Assembly: GCA_946478895.1 (NCBI GenBank)
Contig: CAMLDY010000035.1
Coordinates: 1-24,960, forward strand
DNA length: 24,960 nucleotides
Source: an uncultured Gemmatimonadota bacterium
GTDB taxonomy: Bacteria > Gemmatimonadota > Gemmatimonadetes > Gemmatimonadales > Gemmatimonadaceae
Reading direction: 5' to 3'
This document shows positions 1 to 8,163 of this stretch, in pieces. How positions within the stretch are numbered: the stretch's first letter is position 1; each line of letters opens with the position of its first letter. The notes beneath the pieces were generated by a model. The model had not been told where the DNA came from and did not search any database. It saw only the letters and a list, made by a program, of their open reading frames with translations. The translations under genes were made by a program, and so were the position numbers.

Positions 1-599
1 CGCAACAGGATCTCGAACAACTCGGGGATGCCGCGCGGGTCGTAACCCGCGCGTGTCACATTGATCACGGCCTCCGAGTCCGCTTGGAGCTCGTCGAGCC
101 GGCTGTGTCTGGCGATGAGCGCGGTACCTCCGACCTGCACCGCCGCCTGGGCGAGTCCGCTGTGGCAGATGTTGGTCAGAGTACACACCGCCGCCAGGCC
201 AAGATTGGTCTTCTGCTGGGTCTGAATATCCTTCACCGAGTGGCGTTCGACCACATGCCCGATCTCGTGACCGAGCGTGCCGGCGAGCTGGTCCAGGCGC
301 TCGGCGTCTTCGATCAATCCGCGGTTCACGTAGACGTAGCCTCCCGGGAGGGCGAAGGCGTTGACCTGGTCGCTGTTGACGACGTAGAAATGCCAGTCCA
401 GATCTGCCCTGCTGGTCTTACCGGCGATGGATTCGCCGAGGGTCTGGACGAACGAGATCACCGACGGGTCGGTAACCAGCGGAAGCTGCGAGTTGACCTC
501 CGCGGCGTCCTGGCGCCCCAGCGCAACCTCCTGGTCCTCGGACACGGAGCAACCGGCAACAGCCAGCACGAGGGCAGTCATTATGCAGATGCGAATCAT
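1..599 (-). CDS. M48-family metalloprotease lipoprotein (partial, C-terminus outside window)
   Basis: Reading the minus strand from the ATG at 599 gives 199 complete codons that run off the window's left edge. The first residues form a short lipoprotein signal ending in a lipobox (LAVAGC, Cys17), so the protein should be exported and lipid-anchored. The sequence then shows the zinc-metalloprotease motif HEIGH (residues 111-115), and about 55 residues later ELQAD (170-174), the M48 pattern in which the Glu is the third zinc ligand. The segment FALPGGYVYVNRGLI (82-96) before the HExxH is also typical of periplasmic M48 (BepA/YfgC/LoiP-like) proteases, which act in envelope protein quality control. 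Only a weak GGGA sits close to the start, so the start rests mainly on the signal peptide. The family is clear; the specific role is not. It is divergent from the hydrolase gene at 639. Confidence 0.87.
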   Translation of the reverse strand, partial: MIRICIMTALVLAVAGCSVSEDQEVALGRQDAAEVNSQLPLVTDPSVISFVQTLGESIAGKTSRADLDWHFYVVNSDQVNAFALPGGYVYVNRGLIEDAERLDQLAGTLGHEIGHVVERHSVKDIQTQQKTNLGLAAVCTLTNICHSGLAQAAVQVGGTALIARHSRLDELQADSEAVINVTRAGYDPRGIPELFEILL

Positions 600-638
600 T
601 TCCCGGCGGGAATGGTAGATTCTTGAGGGGGGCAAGAC
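600..638. promoter_or_regulatory. Very short divergent intergenic gap
   Basis: Only 39 bases separate the start codons of the minus-strand M48 protease (599) and the plus-strand hydrolase (639). The gap holds a GA-rich Shine-Dalgarno run (GAGGGGGG, about 625-632) for the plus gene. Any promoters must overlap each other or lie inside the opposite gene. I see no convincing -10/-35 pair. Confidence 0.3.
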
Positions 639-1403
639 ATGTTCCAGCCACTGGCTGCCCGCACCCGGCGAAACTTCGAGCCACCATTGCACACTCCTCT
701 CGCATCCGAAAAACCGCGCCGCACCTTCGAGGAGCGCCACATAAGCGTTCCGCGCACCGCGCGCTACGCGATACTTGGATCGCTCGACGCAGACCTCAGC
801 GAGGTCTGGATCGCGTGTCACGGTCACGCCCAGCTCGCGCGCAGATTCATCGCCCGCTTTCTGCCGCTGGAGCGGGGCGATCGGCTCTTCGTCGCACCCG
901 AGGCCCTGTCGCGTTTCTATCTGGAGCCGCCGCGAGTTGGACCCCACGGCACCGATGTACCAGTTGGCGCGAGCTGGATGACCTATGAAGATCGCGACGC
1001 CGAGATCGACGACTACGTGCGCTATCTCGATCTTCTGCACGACGAGATTTTCTCGATTGTCGATCGATCGCAAGTGCGACTGATAGTGCTCGGATTTTCC
1101 CAGGGTGTCGCGACGGCAACGCGCTGGATCACGCGCGGCAGCGTCGATCCGGACAGAGTCATTCTATGGGCCGGGATGCTGCCCACCGAGCTCGATGGCA
1201 CCGCCGCAGCGCGCCTCACCCGGCGCTCGCCGCTGACAGTGGTGTTCGGCACGAGCGATCAATTTGCGCGACCCGACGTCGTCGCCCAGCAGGAGGGACG
1301 TCTTCGTGAGCTGGACGTCCCTCACCACACCGTTCGCTTTAACGGCGGCCACGAGCTCAATGCCGAGGTGCTAAATCGGCTGGCCGAGGACGCGCACCGG
1401 TGA
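639..1403 (+). CDS. Alpha/beta hydrolase, phospholipase/carboxylesterase type
   Basis: This 254-residue protein carries a full serine-hydrolase triad in the order expected for the phospholipase/carboxylesterase family: nucleophile elbow GFSQG (Ser154), acid GTSDQF (Asp207) and GGHEL (His238). CHGHAQ near residue 60 fits the oxyanion-hole region. There is no signal peptide, so it is probably cytoplasmic. Its substrate cannot be read from the sequence; esters or thioesters of small or lipid molecules are the family's usual targets. The ATG at 639 has a strong GAGGGG run 7 bases upstream, but homology-like sequence only starts near residue 35, so the first residues could be a lineage-specific extension or a misplaced start (TTG at codon 17 is an alternative). 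The stop overlaps the GTG of the next gene (GTGA), implying translational coupling with the polysaccharide ligase. Confidence 0.8.
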   Translation: MFQPLAARTRRNFEPPLHTPLASEKPRRTFEERHISVPRTARYAILGSLDADLSEVWIACHGHAQLARRFIARFLPLERGDRLFVAPEALSRFYLEPPRVGPHGTDVPVGASWMTYEDRDAEIDDYVRYLDLLHDEIFSIVDRSQVRLIVLGFSQGVATATRWITRGSVDPDRVILWAGMLPTELDGTAAARLTRRSPLTVVFGTSDQFARPDVVAQQEGRLRELDVPHHTVRFNGGHELNAEVLNRLAEDAHR

Positions 1404-3823
1404 TTCCCGCCGCCGTGACGAGGCTCGCCTCCAGATTCACGTGGCGGTCGGCAATGATAATCCTGCTGATCGTGGCGCTCTTCGTTCCGCTGATCGTCGG
1501 ATCCGATTTCTTCTTTCCGTACGTAGTTCCGCGCAACCTGTTCTTCCGGATCGTGGTGGAGCTCGGACTGACGGCGCTCGTGATCGCGCTTTCACTCGGT
1601 GGTAAATCGCTGGATCTGCGTGACGAGCCCATCTTGTGGGCGCTGGCCGCTTTTCTTGGAGCGGTGACAGTATCGGCGATCTTTTCGCCCGCGCGGTCGC
1701 ACAGCTTCTTCGGTGATTTCGAGCGCATGGGCGGCGTGTGGGCGTGGCTCCATCTCTTCCTGTTCTTCCTGCTGCTGCGAACGCTGCGGGACAAGGACTG
1801 GGTGTGGATTCTCAACGGCGCACTCGCGGTGGCGGTGGTCGTGGCCGGCATCGCAATCGCTCAGCACGCGCGGCAAACCTCCACCGCCGGCAGCGATGCC
1901 TTTGTCGACCCGAGCATGGCAACCCTCGGCAATTCGGGGCTGCTCGCCGCATATCTGTTGATGGCGATCGCCATCGCGGCGTATCTGGCTTCGACGTATG
2001 CGCGCTTCCGTCTGCTGTATCTCGCCGCCGGCGCGATCGATCTCGTGGCCCTCATCTACGCGCAGAATCGGAGCAGCATCCTTGGTCTGGTGCTGGCGAC
2101 GCTCGTTGGCGCGGTGCTTTTCTCGACGCTCGGTGCGCACGGTCGACGACGATGGCTGGTGCCCGCGATTGCTCTGTCGATCGGCGTTGTTCTCACCGGA
2201 GCCGTGCTGGTGATCAAGGCGTTCCCGGAGAGTTCCGTTGAGCGACATCTTCCCGCTGTTCTGAAGCGCGTCGCGAGGACCAACTTCGCGGGAAGCGACG
2301 AGTCACGCACCATGCAATGGCGTGCTGCGATAGAGGGATTCAAAGATCGTCCGCTCACGGGATACGGGATCGAGAATCACAACCTGGTCTGGAGCGCGCA
2401 TTTCGATCCAGACATCTACAGGATCGACACCGATATCTACGACCGTACTCACAACGAGTTTCTCGAGATCCTTGCCACGACCGGCCTGCTCGGAATGTTC
2501 ACGTTCCTCGGAATCTGGGCCGCGATCTGGGTCACGCTCGCACGTGCCTACCGTGCCGGCCGGCTGACCGCAGCCGGCGTGTCGATTCTTACAGGGCTGC
2601 AGATCGCCTACGCGACCTATCTCTTTTTCTGGTTCGTGGATCTCAACTCCACGATGCTGTGGATTCTGCTCGCGGCGCTTATTGCATCGCGGGGGACGGT
2701 CGGCTCGGTGGTGCTCGAGGCTACCGAGCACGACGCGGTCGTCGTGCAACGCAGGCCCGCGATAGCGTTCGCCGCGGCGGCGGCGCTGGTGTTCACGCTC
2801 TACGCCGAAGGCTTTACGCCATTTCGGGTCGATCGTGCCCTGGCGCGGATCGATGTTCCGGGGTCGGTCGATCGAACGCTGTCGGAATTCGACCTGCTCG
2901 CCAACGCTCCGAGTCATCAGACGGCCCACACACCGATTCTGATGGCGCAATACGTCGGGTCGCTCGCGCCGCGCCTGGAGTCGATATCCGCCGATCCCGA
3001 CCGTCGGCGTATGCTGGATCGCGCTTTCGCCGACGCGATGCTGGTATTCGACCGCGAGATCGAGCGTGACTCCCTCAACGATCGTCTCTACACCCACCAG
3101 GGCCAGCTCTACGCGGAAGCGGCGAGGTTCTACGACTCACCATCATATCGTCAGAAGGCGATCGATGCGTTTCACGAGGCGATGGAGCTGAGTCCGCACC
3201 GCATCGAGCCTCGGCTGGAGCTCGCCGCTCTTTACAGCAGCGACAGCGATTACGAGCGCGCCATGGTAGTACTCGGCGACGCCGTAAAAGTGGATCCGCA
3301 ATTGGGCGAGCCCCGGTACAGACTCGCCGAGGCGTACGCCGGCGCCGGCCATCCGGACTCCGCGTTGTCAATGCTCCAGAGCTCGCTCAAGCTCGGTTAC
3401 GTCGGAGCGCCGGAGATCTATCTCGCCATCGGCAAGCGCCTGGAATTCTCCGGGAAGAACACCACCGCCGCGCGCCTGTACTCGAGTTATCTGGAGGCGA
3501 AATACACCGAAGCGGTCTGGGATCGGACTGAATCGATCGACCGGCCAGTACCGAGTGCCGACATCGCCGTCGCGGCGCATCTGCCGCTACTCTATATGCG
3601 CGCCCGTGAAAGCGAGCTCGCGATCAAGAGCGCGGCCGCGCTATCGGCGTTCGATCCGTCCCGCTCGAAGCTGGTCGACCGCTTTGTGTCGGACGTTGGC
3701 GCGAGACGCCGCGCGAGCTGGCTGGCGCGCACATCGCTGCTGCCGTGCAGGACTTCGCGACTCGCGCCGGCGCTCGATTCCATTCCGCTCGACGCCTGCA
3801 GGGTTTTTCGCGGAAAGCTCTAA
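1400..3823 (+). CDS. O-antigen ligase/polymerase-like (Wzy_C) membrane protein with C-terminal TPRs
   Basis: An 807-residue protein starting at a GTG that overlaps the preceding stop by 4 bases. The first ~430 residues are about ten hydrophobic segments (for example 19-34, 137-154, 181-198, 227-241, 363-380, 401-428). The Wzy_C region is recognisable: AQNRSS at 221-226 and a periplasmic loop with GYGIENH (321-327) followed by THNEFLE (350-356) and TTGLLG. After another hydrophobic segment (454-468) the remainder is a soluble TPR region (about 563-700; repeats around AIDAFHEAMELSP and AMVVLGDAVKVDP). The family includes WaaL O-antigen ligases, Wzy polymerases and the TfpO/PglL oligosaccharyltransferases that glycosylate pilins, all working on undecaprenyl-linked sugars at the outer face of the inner membrane. 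Which one this is cannot be decided here. Its stop codon overlaps the stop of the convergent gene. Confidence 0.8.
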   Translation: MIPAAVTRLASRFTWRSAMIILLIVALFVPLIVGSDFFFPYVVPRNLFFRIVVELGLTALVIALSLGGKSLDLRDEPILWALAAFLGAVTVSAIFSPARSHSFFGDFERMGGVWAWLHLFLFFLLLRTLRDKDWVWILNGALAVAVVVAGIAIAQHARQTSTAGSDAFVDPSMATLGNSGLLAAYLLMAIAIAAYLASTYARFRLLYLAAGAIDLVALIYAQNRSSILGLVLATLVGAVLFSTLGAHGRRRWLVPAIALSIGVVLTGAVLVIKAFPESSVERHLPAVLKRVARTNFAGSDESRTMQWRAAIEGFKDRPLTGYGIENHNLVWSAHFDPDIYRIDTDIYDRTHNEFLEILATTGLLGMFTFLGIWAAIWVTLARAYRAGRLTAAGVSILTGLQIAYATYLFFWFVDLNSTMLWILLAALIASRGTVGSVVLEATEHDAVVVQRRPAIAFAAAAALVFTLYAEGFTPFRVDRALARIDVPGSVDRTLSEFDLLANAPSHQTAHTPILMAQYVGSLAPRLESISADPDRRRMLDRAFADAMLVFDREIERDSLNDRLYTHQGQLYAEAARFYDSPSYRQKAIDAFHEAMELSPHRIEPRLELAALYSSDSDYERAMVVLGDAVKVDPQLGEPRYRLAEAYAGAGHPDSALSMLQSSLKLGYVGAPEIYLAIGKRLEFSGKNTTAARLYSSYLEAKYTEAVWDRTESIDRPVPSADIAVAAHLPLLYMRARESELAIKSAAALSAFDPSRSKLVDRFVSDVGARRRASWLARTSLLPCRTSRLAPALDSIPLDACRVFRGKL

Positions 3824-5187
3824 GCAGGTTGTGCGACGGCGGCCGGCTGCCGTGTGCCGGCGCGGTGAATCCTCAGTGCGGCGATCCGTCGCCCATCCAT
3901 CGCCACCACTTCCATCTCGCCGCCCGGGATCGGGATGCGATCGCCCATCCGCGGCAACCGTCCGAGCTTCGCAAACGCGTATCCACCGAGGGTAGTCCAG
4001 TCACCTTCGGGAATCTGAATGCGATAGTCGGAGCGCACATCGATCAGCGACAACGAGCCAGCAAGCTCCAGCACACCGTCGGTAACGATCGACTCACGCG
4101 ACGCGAAGTCATATTCGTCGGCGATGTCGCCCACGACTTCCTCGACCAGATCTTCCATTGTGACGATGCCGGCAGTACCGCCGTACTCATCGAGCACGAC
4201 CGCCATGTGCGCGCGCGTTCGCCGCAGATCGTCCAGCACGCGCTCGGCGGGGCGACTGTCCGGAACGTACATGGGCTCGCGTACGAAATCGGCGAGGTTG
4301 AACGGCGCGTCGCCGGAGTGCAGCCACAGATCCTTGGCCAGGAACACTCCGATCACATCGTCGAGGGATTCGCGATAGACCGGATAGCGCGAGTAGCGCT
4401 CCCGCCGCAGGATCTCCCATACCTCCTGCTCGGTCGACTGAATGTCGAGTGCCACGACGTCGGTACGCGGCCGCATCACGTCGCGCGCTTTCTTGTCGTG
4501 GAAGTCGAGCACTCCGGCAAGCATCGCCCGGTCAGATTCGTCGAGGGTGCCGCGGGCGTGCGCCTGCATCACGAGGAAGCGGATCTCGTCGGGGCTGTGG
4601 CCTTCCTGGTCGCTCGCGGGGCTTACGCCAAAGACTTTCAGCAGGCCGTTCGCCGCACCGTTGAAAAGCCAGATGAACGGCGACATGAATCGGGAAAAAA
4701 CCAGCAGCGGCGTCACCACCGCGCGGGCGGTTCGCTCTGGACTGCTCAGCGCAATCGACTTGGGCGCCAGCTCGCCCAGCACGATATGAAAGAACGTGAG
4801 GATGAAGAACGCCACCGGTGCGGCGGCAATGTGAACGGCGGTGGGCGACGGGTTGAGACCGACCAGCCGGAACAGGCGGTCGAACAGATGGGCGAGGACG
4901 GGCTCCCCGATCCAGCCGAGCGCCAGCGAGGCGATCGTAATCCCCAGCTGCGTCGCGGCGATGTAACGATCGAGGTGCTGGAGCGAGCTCTGGACAGTAC
5001 GGGCGCCGCGGTCGCCGCGCGCGATCATCTCGTCGAGCTTGCTTCGTCGAACGGCGACCAGCGCGAACTCCGCCGCCACGAAGAACCCATTGATGACCAC
5101 CAGTCCGAGCACCGCCGCAAGGCTGGTCGCCGCGAAGGTCATGGATGGGGGATCGGCGGCCTCTGCAGCAACAAGTCCGAGGACCAT
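3820..5187 (-). CDS. CorC/HlyC family membrane protein: CNNM (DUF21) + CBS pair + transporter-associated domain
   Basis: A 455-residue protein with the family's standard order: an N-terminal CNNM/DUF21 transmembrane domain (about 15-200) opening with NGFFVAAEFALVAVRRSK; two CBS domains (about 215-340), the first starting at DVMRPRTDV and the second containing MAVVLDEYGGTAGIVTMEDL; and a C-terminal CorC_HlyC domain (about 355-435, with DWTTLGGYAFAKLGRLP). Family members such as CorC, YfjD and MpfA are linked to Mg2+/Co2+ transport or tolerance, with CBS domains sensing nucleotides. The historic 'hemolysin' label is not supported as a function. Met16 is an alternative start, and neither start has a clear Shine-Dalgarno sequence. 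It is convergent with the Wzy_C gene; the two stop codons interlock in the four bases CTAA (3820-3823). Confidence 0.88.
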   Translation of the reverse strand: MVLGLVAAEAADPPSMTFAATSLAAVLGLVVINGFFVAAEFALVAVRRSKLDEMIARGDRGARTVQSSLQHLDRYIAATQLGITIASLALGWIGEPVLAHLFDRLFRLVGLNPSPTAVHIAAAPVAFFILTFFHIVLGELAPKSIALSSPERTARAVVTPLLVFSRFMSPFIWLFNGAANGLLKVFGVSPASDQEGHSPDEIRFLVMQAHARGTLDESDRAMLAGVLDFHDKKARDVMRPRTDVVALDIQSTEQEVWEILRRERYSRYPVYRESLDDVIGVFLAKDLWLHSGDAPFNLADFVREPMYVPDSRPAERVLDDLRRTRAHMAVVLDEYGGTAGIVTMEDLVEEVVGDIADEYDFASRESIVTDGVLELAGSLSLIDVRSDYRIQIPEGDWTTLGGYAFAKLGRLPRMGDRIPIPGGEMEVVAMDGRRIAALRIHRAGTRQPAAVAQPA

Positions 5188-5266
5188 AGGGTGTAATCTA
5201 TATAGTAGTAGAGACTTAGGAGCCGGGCGGAGCGTCTATTTGACGGCAGTGTCAATATCCCGCAAA
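5188..5266. promoter_or_regulatory. Divergent promoter region between CorC-like gene and pilS
   Basis: This 79-base gap contains an AT-rich core (TCTATATAGTAGTAGAGAC, about 5197-5215), unusual for this GC-rich window and a plausible -10 region for one or both divergent genes. A short inverted repeat TGAC-N6-GTCA (5241-5254) lies just before pilS. No clear -35/-10 pair with good spacing to the pilS start was found. Confidence 0.3.
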
Positions 5267-6682
5267 ATGGAATCCTTACTTCCGGCAGTCCCCATCACTC
5301 CTGTGCTTGCGCAGCCGTCTCTTGTCCTGCCCGCGATTGCGCGGGGTGGCCGCGAACGCGTGCTCCGGGTGCTTTACCTCGGCCGGCTGTCACTGGCGAC
5401 CGCCATCTTCGTGGCCGCCGTCATCGTCTGGGGTCGGGCCGACAGCGGCGCGACACTGCTCGCAACCCTCGCCTTCGTCGCGAGCCTCCTGTTTACGGGC
5501 GGGTCGATGCTCTACGCGGCCCGGGCCGATGTAGTCGGGGACACTTTCTACTACCTCCAGGTCATCTTCGACCTGCTGGTGGTGACGGCGGTTGTTCGAG
5601 TCACCCAGGCCGGCACACCTTCCCAGCTGGCGCCGTTGTACATCCTGGTGATTGCGGTGAGCGCGCTATTGCTCCCGCCGGCGGGAGTACTGCTGATCGC
5701 AATGCTCGGCGACGTCCTGTATTTCGCGGTGACCATCGCGAATACACCGCGCGTGTTCGACGTGCCGATTCTCGTCCAGCTCGGAATTTTCGGTGCGGTG
5801 GCGCTGGGGTGCGGGTACATCGGAGCGCGGCTCCGCGAAGCGCACGCCGGCCAGGAAGAGATGGCCGCCGAGCTCGCAGCGTTCCGACTCCGCGAAGCCG
5901 ACATCGAGCGACTACATACCCGCGCCGAACGCCTCGAGGCCGTCGCGGAGCTGAGCGCGTCGCTTGCGCACGAGATCAAGAACCCGCTCGCGTCGATCAG
6001 GAGCGCCGCCGAGCTCCTCGCCAAGGTGCCGGGCTCGGACGACGACACCCGCACCCTGACGAGCCTCGTGCAGCGCGAGTCCGACCGCCTGTCGCGGCTG
6101 CTGTCGGAATTCCTGGATTTCGCGCGCACCGGCGTGACCAGCGTTCGCCGGGTGGATCTCGTCGAGGTCGCGCGTCATGCGGCCGCGCTCGTAGCCAATC
6201 ATCCCGATAAACCCGACCGCGTCGCCATCAGGGAGCTGTTTCCTTCAACACCACTGGTCGTCGTTGGCGATGACGACCTGCTCCATCGTGCGATTTTCAA
6301 CTTGCTTCTCAATGCAGTGCAGGCATCTCCGCCCGGCGGAGAAGTCAGACTCGAGGCGGCGGAGCTCGCGTACCACCAGCTCCCACCGCAGGCCGAGCGC
6401 TTCACCCGGGGCGCGATGATGCTGCAAGTCACCGATCAGGGTCGCGGTATACCCGATGCCATCAAAGAGAGATTGTTCGAGCCGTTCGTGACGACCAAAG
6501 TCGGTGGTTCCGGACTCGGCCTGTCGATAGTGCATCGCGCCGTCGAGGCACATCACGGATTCATTCTCGTCGATGGCGGAAACGGCAGCGGCAGTGGAAC
6601 TCGGTTCACGATGATCCTGCCGAGACTCGGCGCCGACGGCGCGCGCAAGACGCCTCGCGGCGCAGCGAGGGCCGAGCTGTGA
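5267..6682 (+). CDS. pilS: PilS-like sensor histidine kinase
   Basis: A 471-residue membrane kinase. The N-terminus has about six hydrophobic segments (from about 38 to 183), as in PilS, which senses pilin in the inner membrane. The cytoplasmic part holds the HisKA box SLAHEIKNPL with phospho-acceptor His235, the N-box NLLLN (345-349), the G1 box DQGRG (390-394), the F-box LFEPFVTTK (403-411) and the G2 box GSGLGLS (414-420). I see no PAS domain between the membrane part and HisKA. The frame is open upstream to 5039, but that stretch is antisense to the CorC-like gene; the ATG at 5267 starts a plausible N-terminus. The last four bases (GTGA) overlap the pilR start, so kinase and regulator are coupled. 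The naming rests on the adjacent sigma54 regulator and pilin gene. Confidence 0.88.
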   Translation: MESLLPAVPITPVLAQPSLVLPAIARGGRERVLRVLYLGRLSLATAIFVAAVIVWGRADSGATLLATLAFVASLLFTGGSMLYAARADVVGDTFYYLQVIFDLLVVTAVVRVTQAGTPSQLAPLYILVIAVSALLLPPAGVLLIAMLGDVLYFAVTIANTPRVFDVPILVQLGIFGAVALGCGYIGARLREAHAGQEEMAAELAAFRLREADIERLHTRAERLEAVAELSASLAHEIKNPLASIRSAAELLAKVPGSDDDTRTLTSLVQRESDRLSRLLSEFLDFARTGVTSVRRVDLVEVARHAAALVANHPDKPDRVAIRELFPSTPLVVVGDDDLLHRAIFNLLLNAVQASPPGGEVRLEAAELAYHQLPPQAERFTRGAMMLQVTDQGRGIPDAIKERLFEPFVTTKVGGSGLGLSIVHRAVEAHHGFILVDGGNGSGSGTRFTMILPRLGADGARKTPRGAARAEL

Positions 6683-8052
6683 CGGCAGCCGCTACTGCCG
6701 CGCCAAGCGTTCTCGTCATCGACGACGAGATGGGGATCCTCGACACCATCCGCATCCTGCTCAAGAGCGAGGGATTCATCCCGTACACGGCGCACGGCGG
6801 GAAGAAGGGTCTCGAGCAGATTGCCGCGCTCAAACCCGATCTCATCATCACCGACGTGCGAATGCCCGACGTCACTGGGCTCGATATCCTTGCTTCGGTT
6901 CGAGCGCACGATCCGGAAGCGGTCGTGATCCTGATGACGGCGCAGGCGAGCCTCCAGTCGGCGATTGGCGCTGTCAACAACGGCGCGTTCTACTACATCC
7001 AGAAGCCATTCCGCAACGAAGAACTCGTTGCGATCGTTCGGCGCGCGACCGAGCACCGCGCTCTGAAGCGCGAGAACAAGGCGCTCAAAGCCGACGTCAA
7101 GCGACGCGACAAGTCCGGCCGTCCGATCGGGTCCAGCAAGGCGTGGGTGGAAGCACTGCACGTCGCCGAGTCGGTGGCGTCGACGGATTCGACGGTATTA
7201 CTGCAAGGAGAGTCGGGTACCGGAAAGGAAGTAGTTGCGCGGTACATTCACGATCTGTCGCCGCGATCCGGCAAGCCATTCCTGTCCATCAACTGCGGCG
7301 CGTTGCCGGAGAGCCTGCTGGAGAGCGAGCTGTTCGGCCACGTAAAGGGATCGTTCACCGGCGCTTCGCGCGACAAGGAAGGCCTGTTCTTCGCCGCCGG
7401 CGAGGGCACCTTCTTCCTCGACGAGATCGGCGAGACCACGCCGGCGACCCAGGTCAAGCTGCTGCGGGTGTTGCAGCAGCGGGAAGTCATCCCCGTTGGC
7501 GCGACCGAGGCCAAGCCCGTGAACGCGCGAGTCATAGCTGCCACGAATCGCGATCTCGAGGAAGAGATCAAGCGCGGCGGTTTCCGCAGCGATCTCTACT
7601 ATAGGTTGAACGTCATCTCGATCGTGCTGCCGCCGCTGCGGAACCGTCCGGGTGACATCGCATTGTTGGCGGAGGCGTTCCTGAAGCGGGCCGGCGAGGC
7701 GAGCGGCGAGCCTGCCAAAATTCTGGAACCCGAAGCGGCCGAGGCGATGCAGCGCTATGCCTGGCCTGGCAACGTGCGCGAGCTGGAGAACGCTCTCGAG
7801 CGGGCGGTGATTCTCGCGAAAGGTGATACGATCCCTCTTTCAGCGCTGCCCGAACGTGTCGTCGAGCCGAGGTCGGATCCGCTGGTCAGCGACGGGGTGC
7901 AATCCAATCCCACCCTCGACACCATCGAGCGGGCGTACATCATGTGGGTCCTGGAAAACGAGGGCGGAAACAAGCCGCGAACAGCCGAAGTGCTCGGCAT
8001 CGATCCATCCACGCTGTACCGAAAGCTTTCCAGGTACGGTCTCGATAGCTGA
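6679..8052 (+). CDS. pilR: PilR-like sigma54-dependent response regulator
   Basis: A 457-residue NtrC-family activator starting at GTG. The receiver domain (about 10-125) has the acidic pair DDE (15-17), phospho-acceptor Asp59 (ITDVRMPD) and Lys109. The AAA+ domain (about 148-385) has Walker A GESGTGKE (177-184), the sigma54-contact loop as GSFTGA (224-229, Ser in place of the usual Ala), Walker B TFFLDEIG (244-251) and the arginine-finger region FRSDLYYRLNV. The C-terminal Fis-type helix-turn-helix (about 415-457) contains TAEVLGIDPSTLYRKL. Phosphorylated PilR activates pilA with sigma54 RNA polymerase, and the next gap carries a matching promoter. pilS overlaps upstream by 4 bases, so the two are one transcription unit. 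Confidence 0.92.
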   Translation: MTAAATAAPSVLVIDDEMGILDTIRILLKSEGFIPYTAHGGKKGLEQIAALKPDLIITDVRMPDVTGLDILASVRAHDPEAVVILMTAQASLQSAIGAVNNGAFYYIQKPFRNEELVAIVRRATEHRALKRENKALKADVKRRDKSGRPIGSSKAWVEALHVAESVASTDSTVLLQGESGTGKEVVARYIHDLSPRSGKPFLSINCGALPESLLESELFGHVKGSFTGASRDKEGLFFAAGEGTFFLDEIGETTPATQVKLLRVLQQREVIPVGATEAKPVNARVIAATNRDLEEEIKRGGFRSDLYYRLNVISIVLPPLRNRPGDIALLAEAFLKRAGEASGEPAKILEPEAAEAMQRYAWPGNVRELENALERAVILAKGDTIPLSALPERVVEPRSDPLVSDGVQSNPTLDTIERAYIMWVLENEGGNKPRTAEVLGIDPSTLYRKLSRYGLDS

Positions 8053-8062
8053 TCGCCGCGAC

Positions 8063-8080
8063 TTGCGAGACGGCTCGCAA
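8063..8080 (+). terminator. Hairpin after pilR, possible weak terminator
   Basis: TTGCGAG (8063-8069), loop ACGG and CTCGCAA (8074-8080) form a perfect 7-bp stem 11 bases after the pilR stop. The only T-run (8090-8094, five T) comes 9 bases after the stem rather than directly, so this is not a textbook intrinsic terminator. Confidence 0.35.
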
Positions 8081-8096
8081 AAAGCGGCGTTTTTCG

Positions 8097-8114
8097 GTGT
8101 CAGCTTCACGACAG
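8097..8114 (+). promoter_or_regulatory. Candidate PilR enhancer site
   Basis: GTGTC (8097-8101) and an inverted copy GACAG (8110-8114) flank an 8-base spacer, giving TGTC-N8-GACA. TGTC-containing repeats upstream of the pilin promoter are the type of element reported for PilR in Pseudomonas. The site lies about 80-90 bases upstream of the predicted pilA start of transcription, a normal distance for a sigma54 enhancer. A direct repeat ACAGCAA (8111-8117 and 8125-8131, 14-base period) overlaps its right side. Confidence 0.35.
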
Positions 8115-8163
8115 CAACGTCCTAACAGCAAGTAGAGCAGCCACTTAGAGAGTTGGTGGCGCG

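Noticed and set aside
84..626. A 180-codon plus-strand open frame at the left edge
   Set aside because: The minus strand in this stretch encodes a lipobox, HEIGH and ELQAD, which explain the sequence.
3700..3823. Possible frameshift near the end of the Wzy_C-TPR gene
   Set aside because: The last ~40 residues are not obviously TPR, and other frames stay open, but nothing in them is recognisable; no evidence favours a frameshift.
3745..5196. A 483-codon plus-strand open frame opposite the CorC-like gene
   Set aside because: It is antisense to a gene with clear CNNM-CBS-CorC domains; its translation is Arg/His/Gln-rich with no recognisable motif, as expected from a GC-rich shadow frame.
5039..5266. 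Upstream extension of pilS to an ATG at 5039
   Set aside because: The added 76 codons are Ala/Ser/Thr-rich, lie antisense to the CorC-like gene and carry no domain; the ATG at 5267 gives a sensible kinase N-terminus.
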